Origin: Bathymodiolus brooksi
Lineage: Eukaryota; Mollusca; Bivalvia; Mytilida; Modiolidae
NCBI GenBank assembly: GCA_963680875.1
Contig: OY804589.1
Coordinates: 30,668,962-30,732,961 of the forward strand
DNA length: 64,000 nucleotides
Direction: 5' to 3'
The notes beneath the pieces are model-generated. The model made no database searches and was not told the DNA's origin. It saw only the letters and a program-made list of their open reading frames with translations. The translations under genes were made by a program, and so were the position numbers. Numbering within the stretch: the first letter of the stretch is position 1; every line of letters starts with the position of its first letter. Below are positions 36,536 through 51,016 of this stretch, piece after piece.

Positions 36536-39317
36536 AAGGCAGAGACATGTACAAACATTTTGAGGTATAATACATGTATGTCAAGCTATCCTGGAGACCG
36601 GAAGTGAACGACAATTGAGCCATAAAGGTTGTACAGCCGGCAATTTTGACCTACCCGACCATGGTTTTTTACCTCTTACTTGGTCCACAGGTCCTATGGA
36701 ATAATCTACGGGGAATAGTTATCAAGCAGAGGCATTGACAAACGTTTTGAAGTATCATACATGTAGATCAAGCTTCCCTGAGGACCGGAAGTTGCCTATT
36801 ACGGAACTAAAATGGGATGCCAGGACCGTGACGGATATTCGGGTAATAACGCATATTGGTTTTTTGCATTTTTCTGGCTAACGAAGAGCTCCAGAAATAA
36901 AAACTAAACATATATATTAAGCAGAGACCCCTGTGCACATATTTGTTAATGTATTTGGTTATTCAGGCCGCCATGGGGACCGGAAGGGGATGAAAACATA
37001 GGTAAACCGTTTTATTTTAACCTACCGCCGGACATTGGTTTTACATTATTTACTCCAATCAAGGGACATATAGACAGTCTTACTGTATATATTTATAAAG
37101 CAGAGACATGTACAAACATTTTGAGGTATAATACATGTATGTCAAGCTATCCTGGAGACCGGAAGTGGACGACAATTGAGCCATAATGGTTGTACAGCCG
37201 GCAATTTTGACCTACCCGACCATGGTTTTTTACCTCTTACTTGGTCCACAGGTCCTATGGAATGATCTACGGGGAATAGTTATCAAGCAGAGTCATTGAC
37301 AAACGTTCTGAAGTATCATACATGTAGATCAAGCCTCCCTGAGGACCGGAAGTGGCCTATTACGGAACTAAAATGGGATGCCAGGACCGTGACGGATATT
37401 CCGGGTAATAACGCATATTGGTTTTTCGCATTTTTCTGGCTAACGAAGAGCTCCAGAAATAAAAACTAAACATATATATTAAGCAGAGACACCTGTGCAC
37501 ATATTTGTTAAGGTATTTGTTTATTCGGGCCGCCATGGGGACCGGCAGCGGTGAAAACATAGGTAAACCGTTTTATTTTAACCTACCGCCGGACATTGGT
37601 TTTACATTATTTACTCCAATCAAGGGGCGTATAGACAGTCGTACTGTATATAGTTATAACGCAGACACATGTACAAACATTTTGAGGTATAATACTTGTA
37701 TATCAAGCTATCCTGGAGACCGGAAGTGGACGACAATTGAGCCATAATGGTTGTACAGCCGGCAATTTTGACCTACCCGACCATGGTTTTTTACCTCTTA
37801 CTTGGTCCACAGGTCCTATGGATTGATATACGGGGATTAGTTAACAAGCAGAGGCATTGACAAACGTTTTGAAGTATCATACATGTAGATCAAGCCTCCC
37901 TCAGGACCGGAAGTTGCCTATTACGGAGCTAAAATGGGATGCCAGGACCGTGACGGATATTCCGGGTAATAACGCATATTGGTTTTTCGCATTTTTCTGG
38001 CTAACGAAGGGCTCCAGAAATAACAACTAAACATATATATTAAGCAGAGACCCATGTGCACATATTTGTTAATGTATTTGGTTATTCGGGCCGCCATGGG
38101 GACCGGAAGGGGGTGAAAACAGAGGTAAACCGTTTTATTTTAACCTACCGCCGAACATTGGTTTTACATTATTTACTCCAATCAAGGGGCGTATAGACAG
38201 TCTTACTGTATATATTTATAAAGCAGAGACATGTACAAACATTTTGAGGTATAATACATGTATGTCAAGCTATCCTGGAGACCGGAAGTGGACGACAATT
38301 GAGCCATAATGGTTGTACAGCCAGCAATTTTGACCTACCCAACATGGTTTTTTACCTCTTACTTGGTCCACAGGTCCTATGGAATGATCTACGGGGAATA
38401 GTTATCAAGCAGAGTCATTGCCAAACGTTCTGAAGTATCATACATGTAGATCAAGCCTCCCTCAGGACCGGAAGTTGCCTATTACGGAACTAAAATGGGA
38501 TGCCAGGACCGTGACGGATATTCCGGGTAATAACGCATATTGGTTTTTCGCATTTTTCTGGCTAACGAAGGGCTCCAGAAATAAAAACTAAACATATATA
38601 TTAAGCAGAGACCCCTGTGCACATATTTGTTAATGTATTTGGTTATTCGGGCAGCCATGGGGACCGGAAGGGGGTGAAAACATAGGTAAACCGTTTTATT
38701 TTAACCTACCGCCGGACATTGGTTTTACATTATTTACTCCAATCAAGGGGCGTATAGACAGTCTTACTGTATATATTTATAAGGCAGAGACATGTACAAA
38801 CATTTTGAGGTATAATACATGTATGTCAAGCTATCCTGGAGACCGGAAGTGGACGACAATTGAGCCATAATGGTTGTACAGCCAGCAATTTTGACCTACC
38901 CAACATGGTTTTTTACCTCTTACTTGGTCCACAGGTCCTATGGAATGATCTACGGGGAATAGTTATCAAGCAGAGTCATTGACAAACGTTCTGAAGTATC
39001 ATACATGTAGATCAAGCCTCCCTGAGGACCGGAAGTTGCCTATTACGGAACTAAAATGGGATGCCAGGACCGTGACGGATATTCCGGGTAATAACGCATA
39101 TTGGTTTTTCGCATTTTTCTGGCTAACGAAGGGCTCCAGAAATAAAAACTAAACATATATATTAAGCAGAGACCCCTGTGCACATATTTGTTAATGTATT
39201 TGGTTATTCGGGCAGCCATGGGGACCGGAAGGGGGTGAAAACATAGGTAAACCGTTTTATTTTAACCTACCGCCGGACATTGGTTTTACATTATTTACTC
39301 CAATCAAGGGGCGTATA

Positions 39318-42300
39318 GACAGTCTTACTGTATATATTTATAAGGCAGAGACATGTACAAACATTATGAGGTATAATACATGTATGTCAAGCTATCCTGG
39401 AGACCGGAAGTGGACGACAATTGAGCCATAATGGTTGTACAGCCAGCAATTTTGACCTACCCGACCATGGTTTTTTACCTCTTACTTGGTCCACAGGTCC
39501 TATGGAATGATCTACGGGGAATTGTTATCAAGCAGAGGCATTGACAAACGTTCTGAAGTATCATACATGTAGATCAAGCCTCCCTCAGGACCGGAAGTTG
39601 CCTATTACGGAACTAAAATGGGATGCCAGGACCGTGACGGATATTCCGGGTAATAACGCATATTGGTTTTTCGCATTTTTCTGGCTAACGAAGAGCTCCA
39701 GAAATAAAATCTAAACATATATTAAGCAGAGACCCCTGTGCACATATTTGTTAATGTATTTGGTTATTCGGGCAGCCATGGGGACCGGAAGGGGGTGAAA
39801 ACATAGGTAAACCGTTTTATTTTAACCTATCGCCGGACATTGGTTTTACATTATTTACTCCAATCAAGGGGCGTATAGACAGTCTTACTGTATATATTTA
39901 TAAGGCAGAGACATGTACAAACATTTTGAGGTATAATACATATATGTCAAGCTATCCTGGAGACCGGAAGTGAACGACAATTGAGCCATAAAGGTTGTAC
40001 AGCCGGCAATTTTGACCTACCCGACCATGGTTTTTTACCTCTTACTTGGTCCACAGGTCCTATGGAATAATCTACGGGGAATAGTTATCAAGCAGAGGCA
40101 TTGAGAAACGTTTTGAAGTATCATACATGTAGATCAAGCCTCCCTGAGGACCGGAAGTTGCCTATTACGGAACTAAAATTGGATGCCAGGACCGTGACGG
40201 ATATTCCGGGTAATAACGCATATTGGTTTTTCGCATTTTTCTGGCTAACGAAGGGCTCCAGAAATAAAAACTAAACATATATATTAAGCAGAGACCCCTG
40301 CGCACATATTTGTTAAGGTATTTCGTTATTCGGGCCGCCATGGGGACCGGCAGCGGTGAAAACATAGGTAAACCGTTTTATTTTAACCTACCGCCGAACA
40401 TTGGTTTTACATTATTTACTCCAATCAAGGGGCGTATAGACAGTCTTACTGTATATATTTATAAAGCAGAGACATGTACAAACATTTTGAGGTATAATAC
40501 ATGTATGTCAAGCTATCCTGGAGACCGGAAGTGGACGACAATTGAGCCATAATGGTTGTACAGCCAGCAATTTTGACCTACCCAACATGGTTTTTTACCT
40601 CTTACTTGGTCCACAGGTCCTATGGAATGATCTACGGGGAATAGTTATCAAGCAGAGTCATTGACAAACGTTCTGAAGTATCATACATGTAGATCAAGCC
40701 TCCCTGAGGACCGGAAGTTGCCTATTACGGAACTAAAATGGGATGCCAGGACCGTGACGGATATTCCGGGTAATAACGCATATTGGTTTTTCGCATTTTT
40801 CTGGCTAACGAAGGGCTCCAGAAATAAAAACTAAACATATATATTAAGCAGAGACCCCTGTGCACATATTTGTTAATGTATTTGGTTATTCGGGCAGCCA
40901 TGGGGACCGGAAGGGGGTGAAAACATAGGTAAACCGTTTTATTTTAACCTACCGCGGGACATTGGTTTTACATTATTTACTCCAATCAAGGGGCGTATAG
41001 ACAGTCTTACTGTATATATTTATAAGGCAGAGACATGTACAAACATTTTGAGGTATAATACATGTATGTCAAGCTATCCTGGAGACCGGAAGTGGACGAC
41101 AATTGAGCCATAATGGTTGTACAGCCAGCAATTTTGACCTACCCAACATGGTTTTTTACCTCTTACTTGGTCCACAGGTCCTATGGAATGATCTACGGGG
41201 AATAGTTATCAAGCAGAGTCATTGACAAACGTTCTGAAGTATCATACATTTAGATCAAGCCTCCCTGAGGACCGGAAGTTGCCTATTACGGAACTAAAAT
41301 GGGATGCCAGGACCGTGACGGATATTCCGGGTAATAACGCATATTGGTTTTTCGCATTTTTCTGGCTAACGAAGGGCTCCAGAAATAAAAACTAAACATA
41401 TATATTAAGCAGAGACCCCTGTGCACATATTTGTTAATGTATTTGGTTATTCGGGCAGCCATGGGGACCGGAAGGGGGTGAAAACATAGGTAAACCGTTT
41501 TATTTTAACCTACCGCCGGACATTGGTTTTACATTATTTACTCCAATCAAGGGGCGTATAGACAGTCTTACTGTATATATTTATAAGGCAGAGACATGTA
41601 CAAACATTATGAGGTATAATACATGTATGTCAAGCTATCCTGGAGACCGGAAGTGGACGACAATTGAGCCATAATGGTTGTACAGCCAGCAATTTTGACC
41701 TACCCGACCATGGTTTTTTACCTCTTACTTGGTCCACAGGTCCTATGGAATGATCTACGGGGAATTGTTATCAAGCAGAGTCATTGACAAACGTTCTGAA
41801 GTATCATACATGTAGATCAAGCCTCCCTCAGGACCGGAAGTTGCCTATTACGGAACTAAAATGGGATGCCAGGACCGTGACGGATATTCCGGGTAATAAC
41901 GCATATTGGTTTTTCGCATTTTTCTGGCTAACGAAGGGCTCCAGAAATAAAAACTAAACATATATATTAAGCAGAGACCCCTGCGCACATATTTGTTAAG
42001 GTATTTCGTTATTCGGGCCGCCATGGGGACCGGCAGCGGTGAAAACATAGGTAAACCGTTTTATTTTAACCTACCGCCGGACATTGGTTTTACATTATTT
42101 ACTCCAATCAAGGGGCGTATAGACAATCTTACTGTATATATTTATAAGGCAGAGACATGTACAAACATTTTGAGGTATAATACATGTATGTCAAGCTATC
42201 CTGGAGATCGGAAGTGGACGAAAATTGAGCCATAATGGTTGTACAGCCGGCAATTTTGACCTACCCGACCATGGTTTTTTACATCTTACTTGGTCCACAG

Positions 42301-44365
42301 GTCCTATGGAATGATCTACGGGGAATAGTTATCAAGCAGAGGCATTGAGAAACGTTTTGAAGTATCATACATGTAGATCAAGCCTCCCTCAGGACCGGAA
42401 GTTGCCTATTACGGAACTAAAATGGGATGCCAGGACCGTGACGGATATTCGGGTAATAACGCATATTGGTTTTTCGCATTTTTCTGGCTAACGAAGAGCT
42501 CCAGAAATAAAAACTAAACATATATATTAAGCAGAGACCCCTGTGCACATATTTGTTAATGTATTTGGTTATTCAGGCCGCCATGGGGACCGGAAGGGGG
42601 TGAAAACATAGGTAAACCGTTTTATTTTAACCTACCGCCGGACATTGGTTTTACATTATTTACTCCAATCAAGGGACATATAGACAGTCTTACTGTATAT
42701 ATTTATAAAGCAGAGACATGTACAAACATTTTGAGGTATAATACATGTATGTCAAGCTATCCTGGAGACCGGAAGTGGACGACAATTGAGCCATAATGGT
42801 TGTACAGCCGGCAATTTTGACCTACCCGACCATGGTTTTTTACCTCTTACTTGGTCCACAGGTCCTATGGAATGATCTACGGGGAATAGTTATCAAGCAG
42901 AGTCATTGACAAACGTTCTGAAGTATCATACATGTAGATCAAGCCTCCCTGAGGACCGGAAGTTGCCTATTACGGAACTAAAATGGGATGCCAGGACCGT
43001 GACGGATATTCCGGGTAATAACGCATATTGGTTTTTCGCATTTTTCTGGCTAACGAAGAGCTCCAGAAATAAAAACTAAACATATATATTAAGCAGAGAC
43101 CCCTGTGCACATATTTGTTAATGTATTTGGTTATTCGGGCAGCCATGGGGACCGGAAGGGGGTGAAAACATAGGTAAACCGTTTTATTTTAACCTACCGC
43201 CGGACATTGGTTTTACATTATTTACTCCAATCAAGGGGCGTATAGACAGTCTTACTGTATATATTTATAAGACAGAGACATGTACAAACATTTTGAGGTA
43301 TAATACATGTATGTCAAGCTATCCTGGAGACCGGAAGTGGACGACAATTGAGCCATAATGGTTGTACAGCCAGCAATTTTGACCTACCCAACATGGTTTT
43401 TTACCTCTTACTTGGTCCACAGGTCCTATGGAATGATCTACGGGGAATAGTTATCAAGCAGAGTCATTGACAAACGTTCTGAAGTATCATACATGTAGAT
43501 CAAGCCTCCCTGAGGACCGGAAGTTGCCTATTACGGAACTAAAATGGGATGCCAGGACCGTGACGGATATTCCGGGTAATAACGCATATTGGTTTTTCGC
43601 ATTTTTCTGGCTAACGAAGGGCTCCAGAAATAAAAACTAAACATATATATTAAGCAGAGACCCCTGTGCACATATTTGTTAATGTATTTGGTTATTCGGG
43701 CAGCCATGGGGACCGGAAGGGGGTGAAAACATAGGTAAACCGTTTTATTTTAACCTACCGCCGGACATTGGTTTTACATTATTTACTCCAATCAAGGGGC
43801 GTATAGACAGTCTTACTGTATATATTTATAAGGCAGAGACATGTACAAACATTATGAGGTATAATACATGTATGTCAAGCTATCCTGGAGACCGGAAGTG
43901 GACGACAATTGAGCCATAATGGTTGTACAGCCAGCAATTTTGACCTACCCGACCATGGTTTTTTACCTCTTACTTGGTCCACAGGTCCTATGGAATGATC
44001 TACGGGGAATTGTTATCAAGCAGAGGCATTGACAAACGTTCTGAAGTATCATACATGTAGATCAAGCCTCCCTCAGGACCGGAAGTTGCCTATTACGGAA
44101 CTAAAATGGGATGCCAGGACCGTGACGGATATTCCGGGTAATAACGCATATTGGTTTTTCGCATTTTTCTGGCTAACGAAGAGCTCCAGAAATAAAATCT
44201 AAACATATATTAAGCAGAGACCCCTGTGCACATATTTGTTAATGTATTTGGTTATTCGGGCAGCCATGGGGACCGGAAGGGGGTGAAAACATAGGTAAAC
44301 CGTTTTATTTTAACCTATCGCCGGACATTGGTTTTACATTATTTACTCCAATCAAGGGGCGTATA
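39318..44365 (+). repeat. 5048-bp nine-monomer tandem duplication, copy 1
   Basis: Monomers at 39778, 40340, 40900, 41461, 42023, 42583, 43145 and 43706 recur exactly 5048 bp downstream, each with its private markers: CTATCGCC plus ACATATATG, CCGAACATT, CCGCGGGAC, ACATTATG, GACAATC plus GAGATCGG, TTCAGGCC plus AGGGACATA, and AAGACAGAG. The junction is bracketed to 44318-44413 by the hybrid monomer at 44266, so the ends given are midpoints. Confidence 0.85.
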
Positions 44366-44825
44366 GACAGTCTTACTGTATATATTTATAAGGCAGAGAC
44401 ATGTACAAACATTATGAGGTATAATACATGTATGTCAAGCTATCCTGGAGACCGGAAGTGGACGACAATTGAGCCATAATGGTTGTACAGCCAGCAATTT
44501 TGACCTACCCGACCATGGTTTTTTACCTCTTACTTGGTCCACAGGTCCTATGGAATGATCTACGGGGAATTGTTATCAAGCAGAGGCATTGACAAACGTT
44601 CTGAAGTATCATACATGTAGATCAAGCCTCCCTCAGGACCGGAAGTTGCCTATTACGGAACTAAAATGGGATGCCAGGACCGTGACGGATATTCCGGGTA
44701 ATAACGCATATTGGTTTTTCGCAATTTTCTGGCTAACGAAGAGCTCCAGAAATAAAATCTAAACATATATTAAGCAGAGACCCCTGTGCACATATTTGTT
44801 AATGTATTTGGTTATTCGGGCAGCC
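44266..44825 (+). repeat. Hybrid satellite monomer marking the 5048-bp duplication crossover
   Basis: Its left part has CTATCGCC (44317), as in the monomer at 49314 that ends the block. Its right part has ACATTATG (44411), as in the monomer at 39218 that begins it. That is the hybrid expected if the block was made by unequal crossing-over within subunit C, between 44318 and 44413. Confidence 0.75.
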
Positions 44826-47800
44826 ATGGGGACCGGAAGGGGGTGAAAACATAGGTAAACCGTTTTATTTTAACCTATCGCCGGACATTGGTTTTACATT
44901 ATTTACTCCAATCAAGGGGCGTATAGACAGTCTTACTGTATATATTTATAAGGCAGAGACATGTACAAACATTTTGAGGTATAATACATATATGTCAAGC
45001 TATCCTGGAGACCGGAAGTGAACGACAATTGAGCCATAAAGGTTGTACAGCCGGCAATTTTGACCTACCCGACCATGGTTTTTTACCTCTTACTTGGTCC
45101 ACAGGTCCTATGGAATAATCTACGGGGAATAGTTATCAAGCAGAGGCATTGAGAAACGTTTTGAAGTATCATACATGTAGATCAAGCCTCCCTGAGGACC
45201 GGAAGTTGCCTATTACGGAACTAAAATTGGATGCCAGGACCGTGACGGATATTCCGGGTAATAACGCATATTGGTTTTTCGCATTTTTCTGGCTAACGAA
45301 GGGCTCCAGAAATAAAAACTAAACATATATATTAAGCAGAGACCCCTGCGCACATATTTGTTAAGGTATTTCGTTATTCGGGCCGCCATGGGGACCGGCA
45401 GCGGTGAAAACATAGGTAAACCGTTTTATTTTAACCTACCGCCGAACATTGGTTTTACATTATTTACTCCAATCAAGGGGCGTATAGACAGTCTTACTGT
45501 ATATATTTATAAAGCAGAGACATGTACAAACATTTTGAGGTATAATACATGTATGTCAAGCTATCCTGGAGACCGGAAGTGGACGACAATTGAGCCATAA
45601 TGGTTGTACAGCCAGCAATTTTGACCTACCCAACATGGTTTTTTACCTCTTACTTGGTCCACAGGTCCTATGGAATGATCTACGGGGAATAGTTATCAAG
45701 CAGAGTCATTGACAAACGTTCTGAAGTATCATACATGTAGATCAAGCCTCCCTCAGGACCGGAAGTTGCCTATTACGGAACTAAAATGGGATGCCAGGAC
45801 CGTGACGGATATTCCGGGTAATAACGCATATTGGTTTTTCGCATTTTTCTGGCTAACGAAGGGCTCCAGAAATAAAAACTAAACATATATATTAAGCAGA
45901 GACCCCTGTGCACATATTTGTTAATGTATTTGGTTATTCGGGCAGCCATGGGGACCGGAAGGGGGTGAAAACATAGGTAAACCGTTTTATTTTAACCTAC
46001 CGCGGGACATTGGTTTTACATTATTTACTCCAATCAAGGGGCGTATAGACAGTCTTACTGTATATATTTATAAGGCAGAGACATGTACAAACATTTTGAG
46101 GTATAATACATGTATGTCAAGCTATCCTGGAGACCGGAAGTGGACGACAATTGAGCCATAATGGTTGTACAGCCAGCAATTTTGACCTACCCAACATGGT
46201 TTTTTACCTCTTACTTGGTCCACAGGTCCTATGGAATGATCTACGGGGAATAGTTATCAAGCAGAGTCATTGACAAACGTTCTGAAGTATCATACATTTA
46301 GATCAAGCCTCCCTGAGGACCGGAAGTTGCCTATTACGGAACTAAAATGGGATGCCAGGACCGTGACGGATATTCCGGGTAATAACGCATATTGGTTTTT
46401 CGCATTTTTCTGGCTAACGAAGGGCTCCAGAAATAAAAACTAAACATATATATTAAGCAGAGACCCCTGTGCACATATTTGTTAATGTATTTGGTTATTC
46501 GGGCAGCCATGGGGACCGGAAGGGGGTGAAAACATAGGTAAACCGTTTTATTTTAACCTACCGCCGGACATTGGTTTTACATTATTTACTCCAATCAAGG
46601 GGCGTATAGACAGTCTTACTGTATATATTTATAAGGCAGAGACATGTACAAACATTATGAGGTATAATACATGTATGTCAAGCTATCCTGGAGACCGGAA
46701 GTGGACGACAATTGAGCCATAATGGTTGTACAGCCAGCAATTTTGACCTACCCGACCATGGTTTTTTACCTCTTACTTGGTCCACAGGTCCTATGGAATG
46801 ATCTACGGGGAATTGTTATCAAGCAGAGTCATTGACAAACGTTCTGAAGTATCATACATGTAGATCAAGCCTCCCTCAGGACCGGAAGTTGCCTATTACG
46901 GAACTAAAATGGGATGCCAGGACCGTGACGGATATTCCGGGTAATAACGCATATTGGTTTTTCGCATTTTTCTGGCTAACGAAGGGCTCCAGAAATAAAA
47001 ACTAAACATATATATTAAGCAGAGACCCCTGCGCACATATTTGTTAAGGTATTTCGTTATTCGGGCCGCCATGGGGACCGGCAGCGGTGAAAACATAGGT
47101 AAACCGTTTTATTTTAACCTACCGCCGGACATTGGTTTTACATTATTTACTCCAATCAAGGGGCGTATAGACAATCTTACTGTATATATTTATAAGGCAG
47201 AGACATGTACAAACATTTTGAGGTATAATACATGTATGTCAAGCTATCCTGGAGATCGGAAGTGGACGAAAATTGAGCCATAATGGTTGTACAGCCGGCA
47301 ATTTTGACCTACCCGACCATGGTTTTTTACATCTTACTTGGTCCACAGGTCCTATGGAATGATCTACGGGGAATAGTTATCAAGCAGAGGCATTGAGAAA
47401 CGTTTTGAAGTATCATACATGTAGATCAAGCCTCCCTCAGGACCGGAAGTTGCCTATTACGGAACTAAAATGGGATGCCAGGACCGTGACGGATATTCGG
47501 GTAATAACGCATATTGGTTTTTCGCATTTTTCTGGCTAACGAAGAGCTCCAGAAATAAAAACTAAACATATATATTAAGCAGAGACCCCTGTGCACATAT
47601 TTGTTAATGTATTTGGTTATTCAGGCCGCCATGGGGACCGGAAGGGGGTGAAAACATAGGTAAACCGTTTTATTTTAACCTACCGCCGGACATTGGTTTT
47701 ACATTATTTACTCCAATCAAGGGACATATAGACAGTCTTACTGTATATATTTATAAAGCAGAGACATGTACAAACATTTTGAGGTATAATACATGTATGT

Positions 47801-49413
47801 CAAGCTATCCTGGAGACCGGAAGTGGACGACAATTGAGCCATAATGGTTGTACAGCCGGCAATTTTGACCTACCCGACCATGGTTTTTTACCTCTTACTT
47901 GGTCCACAGGTCCTATGGAATGATCTACGGGGAATAGTTATCAAGCAGAGTCATTGACAAACGTTCTGAAGTATCATACATGTAGATCAAGCCTCCCTGA
48001 GGACCGGAAGTTGCCTATTACGGAACTAAAATGGGATGCCAGGACCGTGACGGATATTCCGGGTAATAACGCATATTGGTTTTTCGCATTTTTCTGGCTA
48101 ACGAAGAGCTCCAGAAATAAAAACTAAACATATATATTAAGCAGAGACCCCTGTGCACATATTTGTTAATGTATTTGGTTATTCGGGCAGCCATGGGGAC
48201 CGGAAGGGGGTGAAAACATAGGTAAACCGTTTTATTTTAACCTACCGCCGGACATTGGTTTTACATTATTTACTCCAATCAAGGGGCGTATAGACAGTCT
48301 TACTGTATATATTTATAAGACAGAGACATGTACAAACATTTTGAGGTATAATACATGTATGTCAAGCTATCCTGGAGACCGGAAGTGGACGACAATTGAG
48401 CCATAATGGTTGTACAGCCAGCAATTTTGACCTACCCAACATGGTTTTTTACCTCTTACTTGGTCCACAGGTCCTATGGAATGATCTACGGGGAATAGTT
48501 ATCAAGCAGAGTCATTGACAAACGTTCTGAAGTATCATACATGTAGATCAAGCCTCCCTGAGGACCGGAAGTTGCCTATTACGGAACTAAAATGGGATGC
48601 CAGGACCGTGACGGATATTCCGGGTAATAACGCATATTGGTTTTTCGCATTTTTCTGGCTAACGAAGGGCTCCAGAAATAAAAACTAAACATATATATTA
48701 AGCAGAGACCCCTGTGCACATATTTGTTAATGTATTTGGTTATTCGGGCAGCCATGGGGACCGGAAGGGGGTGAAAACATAGGTAAACCGTTTTATTTTA
48801 ACCTACCGCCGGACATTGGTTTTACATTATTTACTCCAATCAAGGGGCGTATAGACAGTCTTACTGTATATATTTATAAGGCAGAGACATGTACAAACAT
48901 TATGAGGTATAATACATGTATGTCAAGCTATCCTGGAGACCGGAAGTGGACGACAATTGAGCCATAATGGTTGTACAGCCAGCAATTTTGACCTACCCGA
49001 CCATGGTTTTTTACCTCTTACTTGGTCCACAGGTCCTATGGAATGATCTACGGGGAATTGTTATCAAGCAGAGGCATTGACAAACGTTCTGAAGTATCAT
49101 ACATGTAGATCAAGCCTCCCTCAGGACCGGAAGTTGCCTATTACGGAACTAAAATGGGATGCCAGGACCGTGACGGATATTCCGGGTAATAACGCATATT
49201 GGTTTTTCGCATTTTTCTGGCTAACGAAGAGCTCCAGAAATAAAATCTAAACATATATTAAGCAGAGACCCCTGTGCACATATTTGTTAATGTATTTGGT
49301 TATTCGGGCAGCCATGGGGACCGGAAGGGGGTGAAAACATAGGTAAACCGTTTTATTTTAACCTATCGCCGGACATTGGTTTTACATTATTTACTCCAAT
49401 CAAGGGGCGTATA
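44366..49413 (+). repeat. 5048-bp nine-monomer tandem duplication, copy 2
   Basis: Second copy of the block ending near 44365. Few differences were seen: CCTCAGG near 45752 against CCTGAGG near 40705, and GCAATTTTC near 44722 against GCATTTTTC in the corresponding place. Total length without indels is preserved to the base across nine monomers, which indicates a recent event. Confidence 0.85.
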
Positions 49414-50744
49414 GACAGTCTTACTGTATATATTTATAAGGCAGAGACATGTACAAACATTTTGAGGTATAATACATATATGTCAAGCTATCCTGGAGAC
49501 CGGAAGTGAACGACAATTGAGCCATAAAGGTTGTACAGCCGGCAATTTTGACCTACCCGACCATGGTTTTTTACCTCTTACTTGGTCCACAGGTCCTATG
49601 GAATAATCTACGGGGAATAGTTATCAAGCAGAGGCATTGACAAACGTTTTGAAGTATCATACATGTAGATCAAGCCTCCCTGAGGACCGGAAGTTGCCTA
49701 TTACGGAACTAAAATTGGATGCCAGGACCGTGACGGATATTCCGGGTAATAACGCATATTGGTTTTTCGCATTTTTCTGGCTAACGAAGGGCTCCAGAAA
49801 TAAAAACTAAACATATATATTAAGCAGAGACCCCTGCGCACATATTTGTTAAGGTATTTCGTTATTCGGGCCGCCATGGGGACCGGCAGCGGTGAAAACA
49901 TAGGTAAACCGTTTTATTTTAACCTACCGCCGGACATTGGTTTTACATTATTTACTCCAATCAAGGGGCGTATAGACAATCTTACTGTATATATTTATAA
50001 GGCAGAGACATGTACAAACATTTTGAGGTATAATACATGTATGTCAAGCTATCCTGGAGATCGGAAGTGGACGAAAATTGAGCCATAATGGTTGTACAGC
50101 CGGCAATTTTGACCTACCCGACCATGGTTTTTTACATCTTACTTGGTCCACAGGTCCTATGGAATGATCTACGGGGAATAGTTATCAAGCAGAGGCATTG
50201 AGAAACGTTTTGAAGTATCATACATGTAGATCAAGCCTCCCTCAGGACCGGAAGTTGCCTATTACGGAACTAAAATGGGATGCCAGGACCGTGACGGATA
50301 TTCGGGTAATAACGCATATTGGTTTTTCGCATTTTTCTGGCTAACGAAGAGCTCCAGAAATAAAAACTAAACATATATATTAAGCAGAGACCCCTGTGCA
50401 CATATTTGTTAATGTATTTGGTTATTCAGGCCGCCATGGGGACCGGAAGGGGGTGAAAACATAGGTAAACCGTTTTATTTTAACCTACCGCCGGACATTG
50501 GTTTTACATTATTTACTCCAATCAAGGGACATATAGACAGTCTTACTGTATATATTTATAAAGCAGAGACATGTACAAACATTTTGAGGTATAATACATG
50601 TATGTCAAGCTATCCTGGAGACCGGAAGTGGACGACAATTGAGCCATAATGGTTGTACAGCCGGCAATTTTGACCTACCCGACCATGGTTTTTTACCTCT
50701 TACTTGGTCCACAGGTCCTATGGAATGATCTACGGGGAATAGTT

Positions 50745-50782
50745 ATCAAGCAGAGTCATTGATATCAAGCAGAGTCATTGAC
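50745..50782 (+). repeat. 19-bp tandem duplication inside subunit B
   Basis: ATCAAGCAGAGTCATTGAT is followed directly by ATCAAGCAGAGTCATTGAC. This lengthens the monomer interval from 50436 to 51017 to 581 bp, where every other interval is 560-562. It falls at the subunit A/B boundary and is absent from all other copies, so it happened after the surrounding duplications or was not copied by them. Confidence 0.9.
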
Positions 50783-51016
50783 AAACGTTCTGAAGTATCA
50801 TACATGTAGATCAAGCCTCCCTGAGGACCGGAAGTTGCCTATTACGGAACTAAAATGGGATGCCAGGACCGTGACGGATATTCCGGGTAATAACGCATAT
50901 TGGTTTTTCGCATTTTTCTGGCTAACGAAGAGCTCCAGAAATAAAAACTAAACATATATATTAAGCAGAGACACCTGTGCACATATTTGTTAAGGTATTT
51001 GTTTATTCGGGCCGCC

